A DNA stretch of 42,236 nt, taken from Sporosarcina luteola (GTDB taxonomy: Bacteria > Bacillota > Bacilli > Bacillales_A > Planococcaceae). Location of the stretch: assembly GCF_007991495.1 (NCBI RefSeq), contig NZ_BJYL01000031.1, forward strand, positions 1 through 42,236. The letters are read 5' to 3'. Position 1 is the stretch's first letter, and each line of letters starts with the position of its first letter. Under the pieces are notes generated by a model. The model worked only from the letters and a program-made list of their open reading frames with translations, did no database searches and had not been told where the DNA came from. The position numbers and the translations under genes were made by a program. Positions 26,670 through 33,518 of this stretch are shown piece after piece.

Positions 26670-26697
26670 TTGACTTCTATTACAAACCCGCTATAAT
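26670..26697 (+). promoter_or_regulatory. Promoter of tRNA-Val
   Basis: TTGACT (26670-26675), 16-base spacer, TATAAT (26692-26697), with the tRNA starting 29 bases further. Confidence 0.85.
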
Positions 26698-26725
26698 AAT
26701 AAATGTGCAGTAAGCAAGTCATCCC

Positions 26726-26798
26726 GATTCCGTAGCTCAGCTGGGAGAGCGCTACCTTGACAGGGTAGAGGTCGCTGGTTCGAGCCCAGTCGGAATCA
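26726..26798 (+). tRNA. tRNA-Val (anticodon GAC)
   Basis: A 73-base cloverleaf. Acceptor GATTCCG pairs with CGGAATC, D arm contains AGCTCAGCTGGGAGAGC, anticodon stem CTACC/GGTAG encloses TTGACAG with anticodon GAC, and the T arm is CTGGTTCGAGCCCAG. The discriminator is A. CCA is not encoded (ATTGGG follows), so it is added enzymatically. It is a single tRNA with its own promoter and terminator, not part of a cluster in this window. Confidence 0.97.
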
Positions 26799-26817
26799 TT
26801 GGGTGCCAAACCCGTAG

Positions 26818-26888
26818 GAAGGTTGTCGGAACAACAACCTTCTCCAGAAACAGTCCTATTAGGCCGGATGCCTAGGGGCTGTTTTTTT
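26818..26888 (+). terminator. Tandem hairpins after tRNA-Val, the second a terminator
   Basis: First hairpin: GAAGGTTGT (26818-26826) with ACAACCTTC (26834-26842). Second: ACAGTCC...TTAGGC with GCCTAG...GGGCTGT (26850-26881), followed by seven T (26882-26888). The second is a good intrinsic terminator; the first may be a processing structure or spacer. Confidence 0.8.
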
Positions 26889-26952
26889 ATGCGCTGGGAT
26901 AAAACTGGGGTTGAAATTCTTAATGGGCTATGTAAAATGCTAATAATAGATG

Positions 26953-26977
26953 AAAAAGAGGAGCCCCCTCTTTTTTT
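26953..26977 (-). terminator. Terminator of the small minus-strand ORFs
   Basis: AAAAAGAGG pairs with CCTCTTTTT across a short loop. On the minus strand it begins at the TAA stop of the 32-codon ORF (26976) and is followed by further T. Confidence 0.65.
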
Positions 26978-27074
26978 ACATACTCCGTACTTTGACAATA
27001 TCGCCCGCCAAAATATTGTCCTTTCCGAATGGTCCCTCGACCGATATACTCTGTCGTGCCAGACCCAGTCGCAT
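26976..27074 (-). CDS. Possible 32-aa ORF, or the 3' part of a frameshifted small gene
   Basis: The frame reads MRLGLARQSISVEGPFGKDN and ends GDIVKVRSM with TAA lying exactly at a terminator. The pattern looks protein-like (beta-strand rich, GDIVKV). The same frame stays open upstream past the ATG through GKIDTYIGKV, back to about 27135, and overlaps the end of the preceding ORF. It is therefore either a coupled ORF (AGGAAAGG just upstream) or the end of one gene with a shift. Two other frames of the same bases are also open, so the coding frame is not certain. Confidence 0.4.
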   Translation of the reverse strand: MRLGLARQSISVEGPFGKDNILAGDIVKVRSM

Positions 27075-27094
27075 GACCTTTCCTATATATGTAT

Positions 27095-27208
27095 CTATTT
27101 TGCCTGCGCGCCAAGTGTTACTAGCAGCTTCAGTTCTTTTCGTATTTCATGAATACTATCAGTGACAGGAGGAACCTGTCTTTTTTTGCCTACATGGACA
27201 ACTTTCAT
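27095..27208 (-). CDS. 37-aa ORF of unknown function
   Basis: Begins MKVVHVGKKRQVPPVTDSIH and ends in a charged helix, stopping at TAG. GGAGG lies about 10 bases upstream of the ATG. It is divergent from the gene at 27253, with only 44 bases between the two start codons. I do not recognise it. If a -1 shift occurs at about 27135-27145 it would continue into the ORF ending at 26976, giving a protein of roughly 75 residues. Confidence 0.45.
   Translation of the reverse strand: MKVVHVGKKRQVPPVTDSIHEIRKELKLLVTLGAQAK
27164..27187 (+). terminator. Plus-strand terminator inside the minus-strand small ORF
   Basis: GACAGG (27164-27169) and CCTGTC (27175-27180) enclose AGGAA and are followed by seven T on the plus strand. 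Textbook shape, yet no convincing plus-strand gene lies upstream after the tRNA terminator. It could stop read-through from tRNA-Val before the next gene. Confidence 0.55.
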
Positions 27209-27252
27209 ATTTCGTCTTCCTCCATAAAATAAACAAGGAGGATTGGTAGATA

Positions 27253-27513
27253 ATGTACAATGACAATAATGGACAATTTAGCGAAAACACAGATTCCCAA
27301 GAACTTTATGCTGCCAAACTTGCATGGCTAGGCGCTGCGTTGTCTACATTAGGAGATGGAATATCAACCATAGCCGCTGGCCTTGCGGTACAACAACTAG
27401 TAAACACGAACAAACAAAACTCTGGTGATACCCAAAAACTATCCAAAGACATAGATCGCATGCAGAAACAAATAGATCTGTTAAATAAGCAAATCAACAT
27501 TATGAATCGGTAA
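27253..27513 (+). CDS. Small membrane-associated coiled-coil protein
   Basis: 86 residues. An N-terminal polar stretch is followed by a Gly/Ala-rich hydrophobic segment (KLAWLGAALSTLGDGISTIA and onward, about 23-50) and a C-terminal heptad-like coil (KLSKDIDRMQKQIDLLNKQI, about 62-82). AAGGAGG is about 12 bases upstream of the ATG. It ends shortly before a terminator. I believe similar small proteins exist in Bacillaceae but cannot name a family. It may oligomerise at a membrane; this is inferred only from composition. Confidence 0.7.
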   Translation: MYNDNNGQFSENTDSQELYAAKLAWLGAALSTLGDGISTIAAGLAVQQLVNTNKQNSGDTQKLSKDIDRMQKQIDLLNKQINIMNR

Positions 27514-27560
27514 GAGATGTTTATTCCGAGGTAAAATCAAACCCCATATATATTTAATTG

Positions 27561-27590
27561 TCAGGGACTGATTTGAGTTCCTGTCTTTTT
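27561..27590 (+). terminator. Terminator after the 86-aa gene
   Basis: CAGGGACT pairs with AGTTCCTG (one G-U pair) and is followed by TCTTTTT. It also lies at the end of the converging zinc-ribbon gene (27599). Confidence 0.75.
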
Positions 27591-27598
27591 GGTTGCTC

Positions 27599-27727
27599 CT
27601 AATCTTCAGGATGAACAGTAACTATGATCTTTGAGTTTCTTTCACAAACAGGACACGGTACGATAATCCCTTTTGATATATCAACGATTACTGCAACCTG
27701 TCCGCTGCACTCTTCGCAAGTGTCCAT
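27599..27727 (-). CDS. 42-aa zinc-ribbon micro-protein
   Basis: Begins MDTCEECSGQVAVIVDISKG and continues with CPVCERNSK. The two CxxC pairs (Cys4/Cys7 and Cys26/Cys29) separated by a beta-hairpin-like stretch form a plausible zinc ribbon. AAAGGAGG lies about eight bases upstream of the ATG. Such stand-alone ribbons can be nucleic-acid or protein adaptors; no function can be assigned. Too short for usual gene calling but well supported by the ribosome site and the four cysteines. Confidence 0.72.
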   Translation of the reverse strand: MDTCEECSGQVAVIVDISKGIIVPCPVCERNSKIIVTVHPED

Positions 27728-27774
27728 GGCTTTCCTCCTTTCAATGTCCAAACTATCCATAACATATAAATAAA

Positions 27775-27851
27775 AAACCTTTCCCGACTGACTTAGGGAG
27801 AGGTTTTAAAAGATGCTATCCCAAGACACCATTTAAATTTCTTGGGATAGC
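27775..27851 (-). terminator. Two hairpins after the Cys-rich gene
   Basis: GCTATCCCAAG (27815-27825) pairs perfectly with CTTGGGATAGC (27841-27851). A second stem pairs AACCTCTCCC with GGGAAAGGTT (minus strand, one mismatch) and is followed by six T at about 27775-27770. The latter is the likely terminator. Confidence 0.65.
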
Positions 27852-27875
27852 TCGTTTGTTAAGTTACTGTATCGA

Positions 27876-28202
27876 TTACGCCACCGCTTGACGGCACGCT
27901 TCTGCACATTTGCGACATGATTCAGCACAGCGTTTACAATGATCCATGTCATGTTTAGCACACTCTTCTGCACAGCGGTCGCAGATTTCTGCACAAAGTT
28001 CTAAAATCTGTCCAGCAAATGGGCTGTTGCGTGTTATCGCCTGCGCAACGAATGTACAAATATCAGCACACTCTCTGTCCAACCGAATACATTCAGCCAT
28101 CATCTTAACATCTTCTTCTTTCAGGCATGCATCGAAACAAGTATTGCAGTCCTCCAGACACTTTAGAATCACCTTAAGGGTCTCTCCGTATTTTGTATCC
28201 AT
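27876..28202 (-). CDS. Cys-rich four-helix-bundle copper-binding protein (DUF326/Csp type)
   Basis: 108 residues with 16 cysteines spaced along four predicted helices (CLEDCNTCFDACL, ECADIC, LCAEICDRCAEEC, CKRCAESCRKCAEAC). This is the pattern of the DUF326 family, which includes bacterial copper storage proteins holding many Cu(I) ions inside a helical bundle. There is no signal peptide, so it should be the cytosolic Csp3-like type; B. subtilis YhjQ is a relative. GAGGAGG is about seven bases upstream of the ATG. No copper ATPase or CsoR gene is adjacent. Confidence 0.88.
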   Translation of the reverse strand: MDTKYGETLKVILKCLEDCNTCFDACLKEEDVKMMAECIRLDRECADICTFVAQAITRNSPFAGQILELCAEICDRCAEECAKHDMDHCKRCAESCRKCAEACRQAVA

Positions 28203-28346
28203 GGACTCACCTCCTCAACTTTTCATTCGTTACTAATTTTCCCACGAGGCAACATTTCAAACTAAAAGTGTGCATCTCATTGGAAAGTAATCTGATGAAA
28301 TATTAAGTAGATAATTTGTTCATGCACTCCCCAATGTCCTACTTCC

Positions 28347-28757
28347 TCATTTATTGTTCTTTTTATTCTTTAAAATTGCTATCGCATTCTTTATATATTC
28401 AGGTACTGGTAATCCAATTCTGCCGGCATTTTCGGTAATGGATAGAATTTCATTGATTGCATAGAAAACGATAACCATCGTCATCACCACTTCAGACGAC
28501 TCAATCCCGTTCTCTATTAATAGAAGGTCGATGAGATGGGCTACAGTCACCATTGCAAATATAAAAACTTTGCGCGCGACGCCAAGCAAACCTACATTAC
28601 TTCTCAATTCCCCTTTCAATGCACTCGCAAGCATCCCTGTAATATAGTCAATTACAACAAGTGCTACTAAAATAGCTAGCAATACACTCCAGCCTCCATA
28701 TAAAAACGTGAGTATTCCAACAAATAATGAAGGAACCGACTTCAAATAAATCCCCAT
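28347..28757 (-). CDS. Phage-type holin family protein (holin 4 type)
   Basis: 136 residues with about three membrane helices: an N-terminal GGWSVLLAILVALVVIDYIT segment, a central FIFAMVTVAHLIDLLLI and VVMTMVIVFYAINEILSI. DYITGMLASALKGEL and SITENAGRIGLPVPEYI are typical of the toxin-secretion/phage-lysis holin family (PF05105). Holins open the membrane for endolysins. No endolysin or phage structural gene is near, so it is a remnant or a domesticated holin. AAGGAG lies ten bases upstream of the ATG. Confidence 0.85.
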   Translation of the reverse strand: MGIYLKSVPSLFVGILTFLYGGWSVLLAILVALVVIDYITGMLASALKGELRSNVGLLGVARKVFIFAMVTVAHLIDLLLIENGIESSEVVMTMVIVFYAINEILSITENAGRIGLPVPEYIKNAIAILKNKKNNK

Positions 28758-29037
28758 CTATAAGCACTCCTTGTTTTATTCACTAACCCTAATTTTGCAG
28801 CTGCCATTTGCTTTTTGAAGAACATTCAAGCATGTCCTATACATTTGTACAGAGTAAAGCCTGTCTATCTAGCTTATTCGAGCCCGCATGTTATTGGAGT
28901 GTACCAATGTCATGTCGCTACAGATGTTTTTCAAATTGACTCTGCATAGGTTCCTGCTTATTTGTTAGCTCCAATCGGGGAATAAAATAGAATGATCCCT
29001 TTTAGAATGGCTTTTAAAAAGAAAGGAGGTAGTCTGG

Positions 29038-29331
29038 TTGTTTCCTAAGGACAATAAGAGAATTCGCTTTTGTGTATTTCCAGGTTATAACTGGTGTGGA
29101 CCTGGTTGTAGCGGACCGGGTTATCCCGTTAACAAGGTGGATGCCTTATGTAAAGCACATGACGAATGCTATCGTCTGAATGGCGACCGTTGCTATTGCG
29201 ATAGCGAATTACTTCGACGTCTACGACCATATTTAGCTGAAGATACGCAAATGGGAAATCACGCAAGAAATCTTCACAACTATATGAGGCTTCAGATGAG
29301 GTTCACTTGCAGGAGGAGAAGAGCTTGGTAA
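29038..29331 (+). CDS. Phospholipase A2-like protein, resembling parvovirus VP1 PLA2
   Basis: 97 residues. Residues 14-28 read FPGYNWCGPGCSGPG, a calcium-loop-like sequence, and 38-45 read CKAHDECY with the His41-Asp42 catalytic pair of secreted phospholipase A2. The wording (PGYN..GPG...PVN..DA...HDE.Y) is closest to the PLA2 domain of parvovirus VP1, extra cysteines apart. A second Cys pair (CYC, about 52-54) and a basic C-terminus follow. There is no signal peptide. Translation starts at TTG; AAAGGAGG lies eight bases upstream. Activity and target are unknown. Next to a holin-like gene on the opposite strand. Confidence 0.78.
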   Translation: MFPKDNKRIRFCVFPGYNWCGPGCSGPGYPVNKVDALCKAHDECYRLNGDRCYCDSELLRRLRPYLAEDTQMGNHARNLHNYMRLQMRFTCRRRRAW

Positions 29332-29340
29332 TACTAAATT

Positions 29341-29372
29341 CAAAAACCGCCTACACATTGTAAGCGGTTTTT
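29341..29372 (+). terminator. Bidirectional terminator (PLA2-like gene / NSS transporter)
   Basis: AAAAACCGC pairs with GCGGTTTTT. It lies between the two converging stop codons at 29331 and 29375. Confidence 0.85.
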
Positions 29373-29374
29373 GT

Positions 29375-30694
29375 TCAAGTGAAAAATGATGCGATGAAAA
29401 TAATTATAATGGCTAACGGTGCGATGAAACGGACAATAAACTTCCATGCACGATTTAAAAACGGATGCATTCGCAGTTCATCATTCGTGTCCGCAGTCGT
29501 TAAGACGAATCCAGCAAAAATGGAGATAAGAAGCGCGCCGATTGGCATTCCGATCCGGCTTGTCAGCATATCTGCAAAGTCAAAAAACGAACCTCCAGGC
29601 ATTTCTACGTCTGATAGAACACCAAATGATAAAGCACTTGGAATTCCGACGATAAAGATGAGCAAACCGAACACCCACGCAGCTTTCTTTCTTCGATCAT
29701 TCCTATTTTGGATGCCTGTAGACACTACAATTTCAAGCATTGCAATCGAAGAAGTCAATGTTGCGAATAATAATAGAATGAAAAATAGAATCATGAAAAA
29801 TCCACCGAACGGAATCTCATTGAAAATAGCCGGCAAAATGACAAATATTAACCCTGGCCCCTCCGCAGGGGATTGCCCTAACGCAAATACTGCCGGAAAG
29901 ATGACGATACCCGCCAACAAAGAAATGAATATATTTAAGATGGATACATTAAATGCAGATTGGCCAAGCTTTTCTTCTTTTGACAAATAAGATGCATATG
30001 TAAGCATTGCTGTTACACCTACACTTAGCGAGAAAAATGCTTGTCCGAGTGCAAGTAAAAATGTTTTTCCCGTTAAATAAGACCAATCTGGGACGAAAAG
30101 AAAACGTATCCCTTCCATTGCTCCGTCAAGTGTTACCGATCGTATCGCAAGGACGATGAAGAAAATGAATAATAAAGGCATCATCCATCGGCTGGCACGC
30201 TCAATCCCACCTTTAATGCCGCTCTGCACAATCCAAATCGTCAATATCATAAAGACGGCCTGAGCAAGCAGCACTTCAACTGGATTTGCGATAATCGAAT
30301 TAAAAAGGCCGCCATAGTCCGTTGTATCAAGGCGTGACACAATTGCCCTCGCCAAATAAGATAATATCCACCCTCCAACAACGCTGTAAAACGATAATAT
30401 AATAAATGAAGTGCCTAAACCCAGCCAACCGATTAAATGCCATTGCTTACCGGGAGCCAACCGTTTCAAAGAAGTGACCGCATCATGCTGTCCCCTTCTG
30501 CCAACAACAAATTCCGCCAATAAAATAGGCAAACCTATCGCCAACGTACAGACGATAAATAATAATACAAATACGCTTCCGCCGTTCGTCCCCGCCATAT
30601 ACGGAAACTTCCATATCGCGCCAAGCCCTATAGCGCTGCCCGCAGCAGCTAATACAAACCCGATCTTCGAAGTCCATTGCTCTCGTTGTTTCAA
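29375..30694 (-). CDS. Sodium-dependent amino-acid transporter (NSS/SNF family)
   Basis: 439 residues, about eleven membrane helices with the LeuT fold. TM1 carries the family signature GSAIGLGAIWKFPYMAGTNGG, which forms Na+ and substrate sites. TM6 contains LGQAFFSLSVGVTAM, with the unwound segment. It should couple Na+ influx to uptake of an amino acid; substrate unknown. Similar to the YhdH/YocR group of Bacillus. The start is TTG with a weak ribosome site, and no better start is visible, so the exact N-terminus is uncertain by a few residues. Confidence 0.92.
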   Translation of the reverse strand: MKQREQWTSKIGFVLAAAGSAIGLGAIWKFPYMAGTNGGSVFVLLFIVCTLAIGLPILLAEFVVGRRGQHDAVTSLKRLAPGKQWHLIGWLGLGTSFIILSFYSVVGGWILSYLARAIVSRLDTTDYGGLFNSIIANPVEVLLAQAVFMILTIWIVQSGIKGGIERASRWMMPLLFIFFIVLAIRSVTLDGAMEGIRFLFVPDWSYLTGKTFLLALGQAFFSLSVGVTAMLTYASYLSKEEKLGQSAFNVSILNIFISLLAGIVIFPAVFALGQSPAEGPGLIFVILPAIFNEIPFGGFFMILFFILLLFATLTSSIAMLEIVVSTGIQNRNDRRKKAAWVFGLLIFIVGIPSALSFGVLSDVEMPGGSFFDFADMLTSRIGMPIGALLISIFAGFVLTTADTNDELRMHPFLNRAWKFIVRFIAPLAIIIIFIASFFT

Positions 30695-30832
30695 CTACAT
30701 CGCTCATTTCATGTACAGTGCCTAGCCACTGAAGTTTTGTCCCATTATAACGTAAAGTGATTGAAGATTATATAGCCTATATGAGGTTTATTTATTTTGC
30801 GGAAAGGTTAGTACTTTAGGAAAACATTAACA

Positions 30833-30861
30833 TTGAAAACTCTCTGTAACCAATGTATTAT
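30833..30861 (+). promoter_or_regulatory. Sigma-A promoter driving a short plus-strand transcript
   Basis: TTGAAA (30833-30838), 17-base spacer, TATTAT (30856-30861). There is no clear gene downstream before the terminator at 31071-31100. Confidence 0.65.
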
Positions 30862-30867
30862 ATATAC

Positions 30868-31100
30868 ATAAGCTGCATTGTACGTATAACATTAAGTTTT
30901 AACCTTTATGCTGTAAAAGGGAGTTTTATATAAGAACAGGAATGGCAAGCCCTATCCAATACTGATGGGGACAAACAGGAATGTTTTTGCGAACACCCAC
31001 TTTGAGGAGTGGTGGTTTAAAACTTTCTATGATTTGATACGGCAAAGGCGGCTTACCTATATTAAATTATTCAGCACCACTCTTAATTGAGTGGTGCTTT
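30868..31100 (+). ncRNA. Candidate small RNA (about 230 nt)
   Basis: Bounded by a good promoter and a strong terminator in a 410-base gap with no convincing gene. It contains a second hairpin (CACCCACTTTGAGGAGTGGTGG, about 30993-31014), a duplicated AACAGGAATG (about 30933 and 30975) and an AAAAGGGAG that has no start codon at the right distance. A 41-codon frame from 30965 lacks a ribosome site. I do not recognise a known RNA family; an unannotated short peptide gene is the alternative. Confidence 0.4.
31071..31100 (+). terminator. Terminator shared with the GNAT gene
   Basis: AGCACCACTC pairs perfectly with GAGTGGTGCT, six-base loop, followed by TTTCT on the plus strand. The converging GNAT gene stops at 31108. 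Confidence 0.85.
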
Positions 31101-31107
31101 TCTGTCG

Positions 31108-31623
31108 TTAATTTTCAATACTCTCATTCAGAAATAAAACCATCAACTCTTCGTCATAATAAATGCCGTCGATTTTCAAAGCATTTTTCTCATGCCCGTA
31201 TGTTTTAAATCCAAGAGAAGCATATAACCCAAGCGCAGCCGCATTTGAACTTACTACTGTTAAATGAATTTGCTCAATGCCTTCTATCGTCTTTGCCGTT
31301 TTGATTGCTTCTTTCATGAGTTCTTTCGCTAAACCGTTTCCCCGTTTTTCAGGCGTTACATACATGGCGACAATTGATGCACGATGTTGCAGTTTAGTCA
31401 TTTTTTCAGGAATTAATGTAATGACGCCAATTAGTGCTGAATCATTGAAAGCACCGAAGGTAAAAGAATCGTCAGCTGCAAATCTTTCATTATATTTCTC
31501 AGCAGTCTGTCCACTTTCCTCCAAGTAACTACTGGCAAACGCTTCGGGGTTGGTACGTAAAGCTTCTAATCGAATTTCAAGGTACGCATTCGCATCTTGC
31601 GGGCGTAATCTTCTAATCTCCAT
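31108..31623 (-). CDS. GNAT-family N-acetyltransferase
   Basis: About 171 residues, a single GNAT domain that transfers an acetyl group from acetyl-CoA. The acetyl-CoA loop is in PEKRGNGLAKELM (about 92-104), followed by the SSNAAALGLYASLGFKTYG motif typical of the family (about 125-143). Substrate unknown; the closest-looking relatives act on small amines or protein N-termini. The second Met (31623) lies six bases after AGGTGG; the first Met (31629) would directly abut it. Monocistronic. Confidence 0.88.
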   Translation of the reverse strand: MEIRRLRPQDANAYLEIRLEALRTNPEAFASSYLEESGQTAEKYNERFAADDSFTFGAFNDSALIGVITLIPEKMTKLQHRASIVAMYVTPEKRGNGLAKELMKEAIKTAKTIEGIEQIHLTVVSSNAAALGLYASLGFKTYGHEKNALKIDGIYYDEELMVLFLNESIEN

Positions 31624-31780
31624 TTTCATCCACCTGCCCTTTTCTCTATGTCTTTACATTAATTCACCTGAACGTCTCTGTCTACCTCATTACTAACACA
31701 AGATTGTAACCCTGCAAACTTCTCCAAGTTGCGTATAATAGAGATAGATAACGATGATGTCGAATAAAGGATGTGTCTAA

Positions 31781-32941
31781 ATGTCAAAGGAGCTTTTCAT
31801 CACAACCGATCAGCAAAGAGAATGGATGGATAAATTAAAGGGCCTAGAAATGCAAATTCGAAACTCAGCTGAAAAGACGGATCGACTTGCCTCATTTCCG
31901 AAAGAAAATATTCATTCGCTCGTCGAACTGGGCTATACGGCGCTCACCCTTCCAAAACATTATGGCGGTGGCGGAATCACCGTAACAGATATGGTTTTGA
32001 TGCAAGAGACGCTCGCCTCCTACGATGGAGCCACCGCTTTGTCCATCGGTTGGCATCAGGGGGCTGTCGGCGACCTTTATGAAAATGAGCTTTGGAAAGC
32101 GAATCGATTGGAGCAATTTTCAAAAGAGGTCTTGAACGGCGCATTAGTAAATCGGGCAGCGAGTGAAGCCCAAACCGGCAGTCCGACTCGGGGCGGACGT
32201 CCGCGAACAACTGCCGTTAAAGAAGGCGTATACTGGGTCATTAACGGACAGAAAAACTTCACGTCCATGTCTCCTGTCCTTACCCACTTCCTCGTATCCG
32301 CTTGGGTAGACGAGGAGGAAGGAATCGGCTTTTTCTTAATTGACAGGAATAGTGCAGGCTTATCCATTCAAGAGACATGGAATACGGTCGGCATGCGGGG
32401 CACTGAAAGCCATGACATAGTTTTGGATCATGTGAAAGTCGATGAAAAAAACTTTGTCGAATTCAGCAAAGGTCGGCGGGGAGATAAATTAAACGGATGG
32501 CTACTGCATATTCCAGCCTGTTATTTAGGGATTGCGCAAGCAGCTCGTGATTATGCAGTGAAATATGCTGTCGAATATAGTCCGAATAGTATTCAAGGGA
32601 CGATTTCCGATTTGCCGAATGTGCAGAGCCATATCGGCGAAATTGATCTCAATTTAATGAAAGCGAGGCACTTTCTTTACAGCGTCGCAGCTGCATATGA
32701 TGATCCGAGCCGAAGAAAGTTCATTCAGCAAGAATTAGGTGCGGCAAAGCATGTTGTAACAAATGCGGCGATCCGCATCGTCGATCAAGCGATGCGTATC
32801 GTCGGGGCGAAAAGCTTGGATCTTTCCAATCCAATGCAACGCTATTATCGGGATGTCCGCGCTGGTTTGCATAATCCGCCGATGGATGATATGGTCATCT
32901 CAAAATTGGCGCATACAGCCATCAAGGATATGAATAAATGA
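31781..32941 (+). CDS. Acyl-CoA dehydrogenase family flavoprotein
   Basis: 386 residues with the three-part acyl-CoA dehydrogenase fold: N-terminal helices, beta domain with AASEAQTGSPTRGGRP replacing the usual TEP..GSD loop, and C-terminal helical domain with the Arg of YYRD. The usual catalytic Glu position near the C-terminus is not obvious (GAKSLDLSNPMQRYYRDVRA). This resembles the DszC/SfnC flavin monooxygenase branch, where that Glu is absent, more than a true beta-oxidation enzyme. AAGGATG is upstream of the ATG. Its stop overlaps the ypsA start (ATGA), so the two are translated together. Confidence 0.85.
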   Translation: MSKELFITTDQQREWMDKLKGLEMQIRNSAEKTDRLASFPKENIHSLVELGYTALTLPKHYGGGGITVTDMVLMQETLASYDGATALSIGWHQGAVGDLYENELWKANRLEQFSKEVLNGALVNRAASEAQTGSPTRGGRPRTTAVKEGVYWVINGQKNFTSMSPVLTHFLVSAWVDEEEGIGFFLIDRNSAGLSIQETWNTVGMRGTESHDIVLDHVKVDEKNFVEFSKGRRGDKLNGWLLHIPACYLGIAQAARDYAVKYAVEYSPNSIQGTISDLPNVQSHIGEIDLNLMKARHFLYSVAAAYDDPSRRKFIQQELGAAKHVVTNAAIRIVDQAMRIVGAKSLDLSNPMQRYYRDVRAGLHNPPMDDMVISKLAHTAIKDMNK

Positions 32942-33495
32942 TTAAAAGACTTGTCATAACAGGTTATAAAGCACATGAATTAGGCATCTTTAATGATAAA
33001 CATCCGGGCATTGAAATTATTAAGAAGTCTTTGGAAAGCCGCTTGACTCCATTGCTTGAAAGTGGATTGGAATGGGTGATTATTAGTGGCCAACCGGGAG
33101 TTGAAACGTGGGCGGCTGAAACTGTTATTGAGTTACAGAACGATTATCCCGAATTGAAATTCGCTGTCATCACCCCTTTCCTGGAGCAAGAGAAAAACTG
33201 GAACGAGGCGAAAAAGGAAGCGTATCAACTCATTCTTGCGCATGCGGATTATACCGTCAGTTTGACGAAACGCCCTTACGAAGCTCCATGGCAATTCATC
33301 GAGCGGGATAAGTTTTTATTACGAAATTCAGACGGAATATTAATCGTTTACGATGAGGACAATGAAGGATCCCCGAAATTCATGAAAAGAATGGCATTAA
33401 AATTTGCGGAGACGAGCGAGTATGAGGTACTGACAATTACGGCAGATGACTTGCAGCTTGTTGCCGAAGATTTGCAAAGGCAGGACTGGGAGTAA
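32938..33495 (+). CDS. ypsA: YpsA, SLOG-superfamily protein (DUF1273)
   Basis: 185 residues. Starts MIKRLVITGYKAHELGIFND and contains the nucleotide-sugar-binding SLOG features WVIISGQPGVETWAAE (about 46-61) and RDKFLLRNSDGILIVYD (about 122-138). YpsA influences cell division with GpsB in B. subtilis and Staphylococcus; its ligand is unproven. Normally ypsA lies beside gpsB (ypsB), which is not seen here. Instead it overlaps the acyl-CoA dehydrogenase-like gene by four bases. The 21-bp repeat array starts 24 bases after its stop. Confidence 0.85.
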   Translation: MIKRLVITGYKAHELGIFNDKHPGIEIIKKSLESRLTPLLESGLEWVIISGQPGVETWAAETVIELQNDYPELKFAVITPFLEQEKNWNEAKKEAYQLILAHADYTVSLTKRPYEAPWQFIERDKFLLRNSDGILIVYDEDNEGSPKFMKRMALKFAETSEYEVLTITADDLQLVAEDLQRQDWE

Positions 33496-33518
33496 AGAAG
33501 AATTTTTTCGGCAGGAAT

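Noticed and set aside
26642..27165. Several overlapping open frames (26642-26998 minus, 26799-27152 plus, 26950-27165 plus, 26920-27114 minus)
   Set aside because: They cross the tRNA, its terminators or the minus-strand small ORFs and lack ribosome sites. The minus-strand frame ending GDIVKVRSM fits the terminator better.
28878..28887. TTCGAGCCC resembling the T-loop of tRNA-Val, a possible attachment repeat
   Set aside because: Only nine bases match and flanking bases differ, so it is expected by chance.
29379..29990. 203-codon plus-strand open frame
   Set aside because: It is the antisense of the NSS transporter, has no ribosome site and a composition typical of reversed membrane-protein codons.
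30965..31090. 41-codon plus-strand ORF in the candidate small RNA
   Set aside because: No ribosome site and its stop lies inside the terminator stem. Kept only as an alternative to the RNA call.
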